From the NCBI GenBank assembly GCA_019186945.1, contig JABAQJ010000006.1, positions 124,001 to 188,000 of the forward strand: a stretch of DNA of 64,000 nucleotides. The letters run 5' to 3'. The notes beneath the pieces were generated by a model. That model was not told where the DNA came from. It made no database searches and saw only the letters and a list, made by a program, of their open reading frames with translations. Position 1 is the first letter of the stretch. Every line of letters starts with the position of its first letter. This document shows positions 61,578-64,000 of the stretch, one piece after another. The DNA is from Gemmatimonadaceae bacterium (GTDB taxonomy: Bacteria; Gemmatimonadota; Gemmatimonadetes; Gemmatimonadales; Gemmatimonadaceae). The translations under genes and the position numbers were made by a program.

Positions 61578-63635
61578 ATGAGGAATCCGATGTTCGCTCG
61601 CATCCTGCTCCTTGCGGCCGCGTCGATTGCCGGCGCGCTCCCGGCGCAGGAAACGCCCTCTGACACGCTGCTCACCGTCAACCACTACCTTGACTACGAG
61701 ACCGTCGGGGAGCCGCGGATTTCGCCCGATGGCGCCAGCATCGTCTACACCCGGCGCTGGGTGAACAAGCAGGAGGATCGGTGGGAGACCGCGCTCTGGA
61801 TGGTGAATGCCGACGGTACCGAGAATCGCTTCCTCGTGAAGGGCGGCAGTCCCGTCTGGTCACCCGATGGAACTCGGATCGCCTATCTGGCCGAAGGCGA
61901 GCCCAAGGGCGTGCAGTTGTTCGTCCGCTGGATGAATGCGGAGGGTGCGATCTCACAGCTTACTCGCGTCGAGCGTGCACCGGGCAACATCGAGTGGTCG
62001 CCAGACGGGCGGTGGGTCGGTTTCACGATGCTGGCGCCGAAGCCGGAGGTCTGGTCGATCGACCTCCCGGCTGCTCCGGAGGGCGCGAAATGGACACCGG
62101 CGCCGCGCTACGTCAGCGCGCTGCACTACCGTGCCGACAGGCAGGGGTTCATCGAGAGCGGTTTCACGCATCTGTACGTGGTTTCAGCTGACGGTGGGAC
62201 GCCGCGGCAGATCACGCATGGCGACTGGAACGTGGGTGCGCGTTTCGATGCGCTTCCGGGTGGCGCGGGATGGGCCTGGACGCCGGACGGCAAGTCGATC
62301 GTGTTCGACGGCCTGATGGACACCGATTGGGACATGCGGTATCGCGATTCGGACATCAACCTCGTGGATGTAGCAACGGGGCAGGCTCGAAAGTTGACGT
62401 CGCAGCGTGGAACCTGGACCGGTCCCGCAGTCTCGCCCGACGGCCAGTGGATCGCGTTCAGCGGATATCCCGCAGTCAAGCAGACGTATCGCGTCCAGGA
62501 CCTTTACGTGATGAAGATCGATGGCAGCCAGGTGCGGCGCGTAACCGGCGAGTGGGACCGCCAGCCGGATGCGCTCACCTGGGCGTCCGACGGCAGCGGT
62601 GTATATGCGACGGCCGGCGACCGCGGCACATCCAACATCTGGTTCATTCCTGTGGCGGGAGGAGCGCCACGTCAAGTGACGACGGGCGTGCAGATGCTCA
62701 CGTTAGGCTCGGTTGCCCGGACCGGGGTGGCGGCGATCGTGCGGACGGCACCGCAGGAGCCGCCGGACATCTGGCGCCTCGACCTGAAGAAGCCGGCATC
62801 ACTCGCGCAACTGACGCGCGTCAACGAGGATCTGCTGGCGCGGATCAAGCTTGGAGCGGTGGAGGAGGTGTGGTACACGTCCACGAACGGCGCGAGGATC
62901 CAGGCGTGGGTCGTCAAGCCGCCGTCGTTCGATCCCTCGCGAAAGTACCCGTTGATCATGGAGATCCACGGCGGACCGCACGGAATGTACAACACCGGAT
63001 TCAACTTCAGCTTCCAGAACTTCGCCGCCAACGGCTACGTGGTGCTGTACACCAACCCGCGAGGTTCAACCGGTTACGGAACGGATTTCGGAAATGCGAT
63101 CAACCTGCGCTACCCCGGTGTGGACTATGAAGATCTGATGGCCGGTGTCGACACCGTCATCAACCGCGGATATGTGGACGCGAAGCGCATGTTCGTAGGC
63201 GGATGTTCGGGCGGCGGCGTGCTGTCGAGCTGGGTCATCGGTCACACCACGCGGTTCGCCGGTGCGGCAGTGCGTTGTCCGGTCATGGACTGGCTGTCGT
63301 TCGCGGGCCAGACGGACATCCCGTTCTTCACGTACAACTTCTTCGAGAAACCGTTCTGGGAGGATCCAAAGCGCTGGCTCGAGCAGTCGTCGCTGATGTA
63401 CGTCGGTAACGTTCAGACACCGACGGTGATCATGACCGGCGAGCTGGACCTGCGCACACCCATGCCGCAAAGCGAGGAATACTACGCGGCCCTGAAGATG
63501 CGCGGCGTGCCGACGGCACTGCTGCGCTTTGCCGGCGAATACCATGGCACGTCATCCAAGCCGTCGAACTTCATGCGCACGCAGCTCTACATGATGAGCT
63601 GGTATCAGAAGTACGGCGGCAAGCCGATTTCCTAG
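61578..63635 (+). CDS. S9 family dipeptidyl/acylaminoacyl peptidase
   Basis: A 685-residue exported peptidase with a signal (about 1-22, LPAQ). The beta-propeller (residues ~40-400) has repeats PRISPDGASIVYTRRW, PVWSPDGTRIAYLAEG, NIEWSPDGRWVGFTM and PAVSPDGQWIAFSG. The hydrolase domain contains IMEIHGGPHGMYNTGFNF, the nucleophile in VGGCSGGGVLSSW (Ser544), and the late VIMTGELDLRTPM and AGEYHGTSS supplying Asp and His. It is a second secreted S9 enzyme in this window, distinct from that at 49200. GGAGG precedes the ATG. It follows the gyrA palindrome by 65 bases. Confidence 0.93.
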   Translation: MRNPMFARILLLAAASIAGALPAQETPSDTLLTVNHYLDYETVGEPRISPDGASIVYTRRWVNKQEDRWETALWMVNADGTENRFLVKGGSPVWSPDGTRIAYLAEGEPKGVQLFVRWMNAEGAISQLTRVERAPGNIEWSPDGRWVGFTMLAPKPEVWSIDLPAAPEGAKWTPAPRYVSALHYRADRQGFIESGFTHLYVVSADGGTPRQITHGDWNVGARFDALPGGAGWAWTPDGKSIVFDGLMDTDWDMRYRDSDINLVDVATGQARKLTSQRGTWTGPAVSPDGQWIAFSGYPAVKQTYRVQDLYVMKIDGSQVRRVTGEWDRQPDALTWASDGSGVYATAGDRGTSNIWFIPVAGGAPRQVTTGVQMLTLGSVARTGVAAIVRTAPQEPPDIWRLDLKKPASLAQLTRVNEDLLARIKLGAVEEVWYTSTNGARIQAWVVKPPSFDPSRKYPLIMEIHGGPHGMYNTGFNFSFQNFAANGYVVLYTNPRGSTGYGTDFGNAINLRYPGVDYEDLMAGVDTVINRGYVDAKRMFVGGCSGGGVLSSWVIGHTTRFAGAAVRCPVMDWLSFAGQTDIPFFTYNFFEKPFWEDPKRWLEQSSLMYVGNVQTPTVIMTGELDLRTPMPQSEEYYAALKMRGVPTALLRFAGEYHGTSSKPSNFMRTQLYMMSWYQKYGGKPIS

Positions 63636-63687
63636 AGATCGGCGGGCATCGCTGGGAGCGTGGATCGGGCCGTCGCTCCGGCGACGG

Positions 63688-63996
63688 TCACGTGAGGCCC
63701 GGCACTTCGCGTCTCGCGGTGCTGCCGGCGCCTCCAGGGTGCAAGTCCGCGCAGCTCTTTGCGCGGACATGTCGGGAGACAGGCATCACCAGCACCCGGC
63801 GTTGGGAGTGCCTGCTCCTGAGGACACCTTCGAATGCGACGGAGTTCGCGAAAGCGAGGACCGCTTCAAGCTCTTCCTGGGTTGCAGCTATCGGTAGTCG
63901 GGAGGCATCCAGGACGACCTCGATGATGGTCCCGCTGCCAGTATCGGATTGAACGAAGCCAGCCTCGAACAGAACCCGGCCTGCCCGAATCCTCAC
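63688..63996 (-). CDS. Possible protein of unknown function at the window edge
   Basis: A 102-codon frame opening with GTG at 63996, four bases from the right edge, so its true start may lie beyond the window. The stretch IIEVVLDASRLPIAATQEEL and AVLAFANSVAFEGVL looks protein-like, and G/C dominates third positions. I recognise no family, and there is no ribosome-site or neighbour evidence. Treat it as tentative. Confidence 0.3.
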   Translation of the reverse strand: MRIRAGRVLFEAGFVQSDTGSGTIIEVVLDASRLPIAATQEELEAVLAFANSVAFEGVLRSRHSQRRVLVMPVSRHVRAKSCADLHPGGAGSTARREVPGLT

Positions 63997-64000
63997 GAGC

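Overview
The window looks like a chromosomal segment of a free-living, aerobic, high-G+C Gram-negative heterotroph. It holds outer-membrane machinery (a TonB-dependent receptor with a HmuY-type lipoprotein), many lipoproteins and secreted peptidases, a quinoprotein dehydrogenase and 2-oxoglutarate dehydrogenase subunits. The mix of S9 peptidases, DUF885, stand-alone carboxypeptidase-regulatory/plug proteins, DegS-type kinases and TolB/TPR regulators fits Gemmatimonadota or a neighbouring deep phylum. That placement is an inference from gene style, not a database match. I saw no phage genes, transposase genes, CRISPR array, rRNA or tRNA. Starts are often GTG, and adjacent genes often overlap by 1 or 4 bases.

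Layout. 1-3755 (minus): an overlapping operon of GHMP sugar kinase, M20 deacetylase, a small WYL-like protein, an RNase H-fold protein with altered active-site residues, and a zinc-ribbon protein cut by the window edge. A strong terminator separates it from a phasin/H1-like protein. 4685-6960 (plus): a class III CoA-transferase, an ECF sigma factor coupled to a membrane protein that may be its antagonist, and a terminator. 7012-15550 (plus): sensor kinase and response regulator, then HmuY lipoprotein and TonB receptor (likely heme uptake), then a secreted six-hairpin glycosidase preceded by a 9-bp inverted repeat. 15631-24137 (mostly minus): GNAT, DUF1015 (plus), phosphoglycerate dehydrogenase coupled to a class V aminotransferase, dihydrolipoyl dehydrogenase, dienoyl-CoA-reductase-like SDR, and SucB. 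24228-32817 (plus): oxidoreductase, thioesterase and zinc ribbon in overlapping array, a small-conductance channel-like protein, beta-alanine-type transaminase, cyclophilin, SbcD-like phosphoesterase, P1 peptidase and an anchored sulfotransferase. 32876-41022: GH3 enzyme, tartrate/D-malate dehydrogenase, DUF885 lipoprotein, a small HTH protein, and a spermidine-dehydrogenase-like flavoenzyme coupled to a barrel-less plug protein. 41040-45872: a valine/beta-alanine catabolic pair (MmsA and a hydroxyisobutyrate-dehydrogenase-like enzyme) divergent from a probable membrane-spanning regulator. 45915-56269: lipoprotein, DUF411 copper protein, lactate dehydrogenase, S9 peptidase, kinase-dCMP deaminase fusion, a tripartite tricarboxylate transporter with fused TctC-TctB, and DUF302. 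56464-63635: PQQ dehydrogenase, gyrA, a 79-base near-perfect palindrome and another S9 peptidase.

How it works together. Most of the content is nutrient capture and carbon/nitrogen turnover: peptides, amino acids, dicarboxylates, heme and sugars. The most unusual items are a recurring octamer CGTTAGGC scattered on both strands, the gyrA-proximal palindrome, several domain fusions, and a membrane-spanning one-component regulator. I did not identify a complete, clearly new defence or secretion system.
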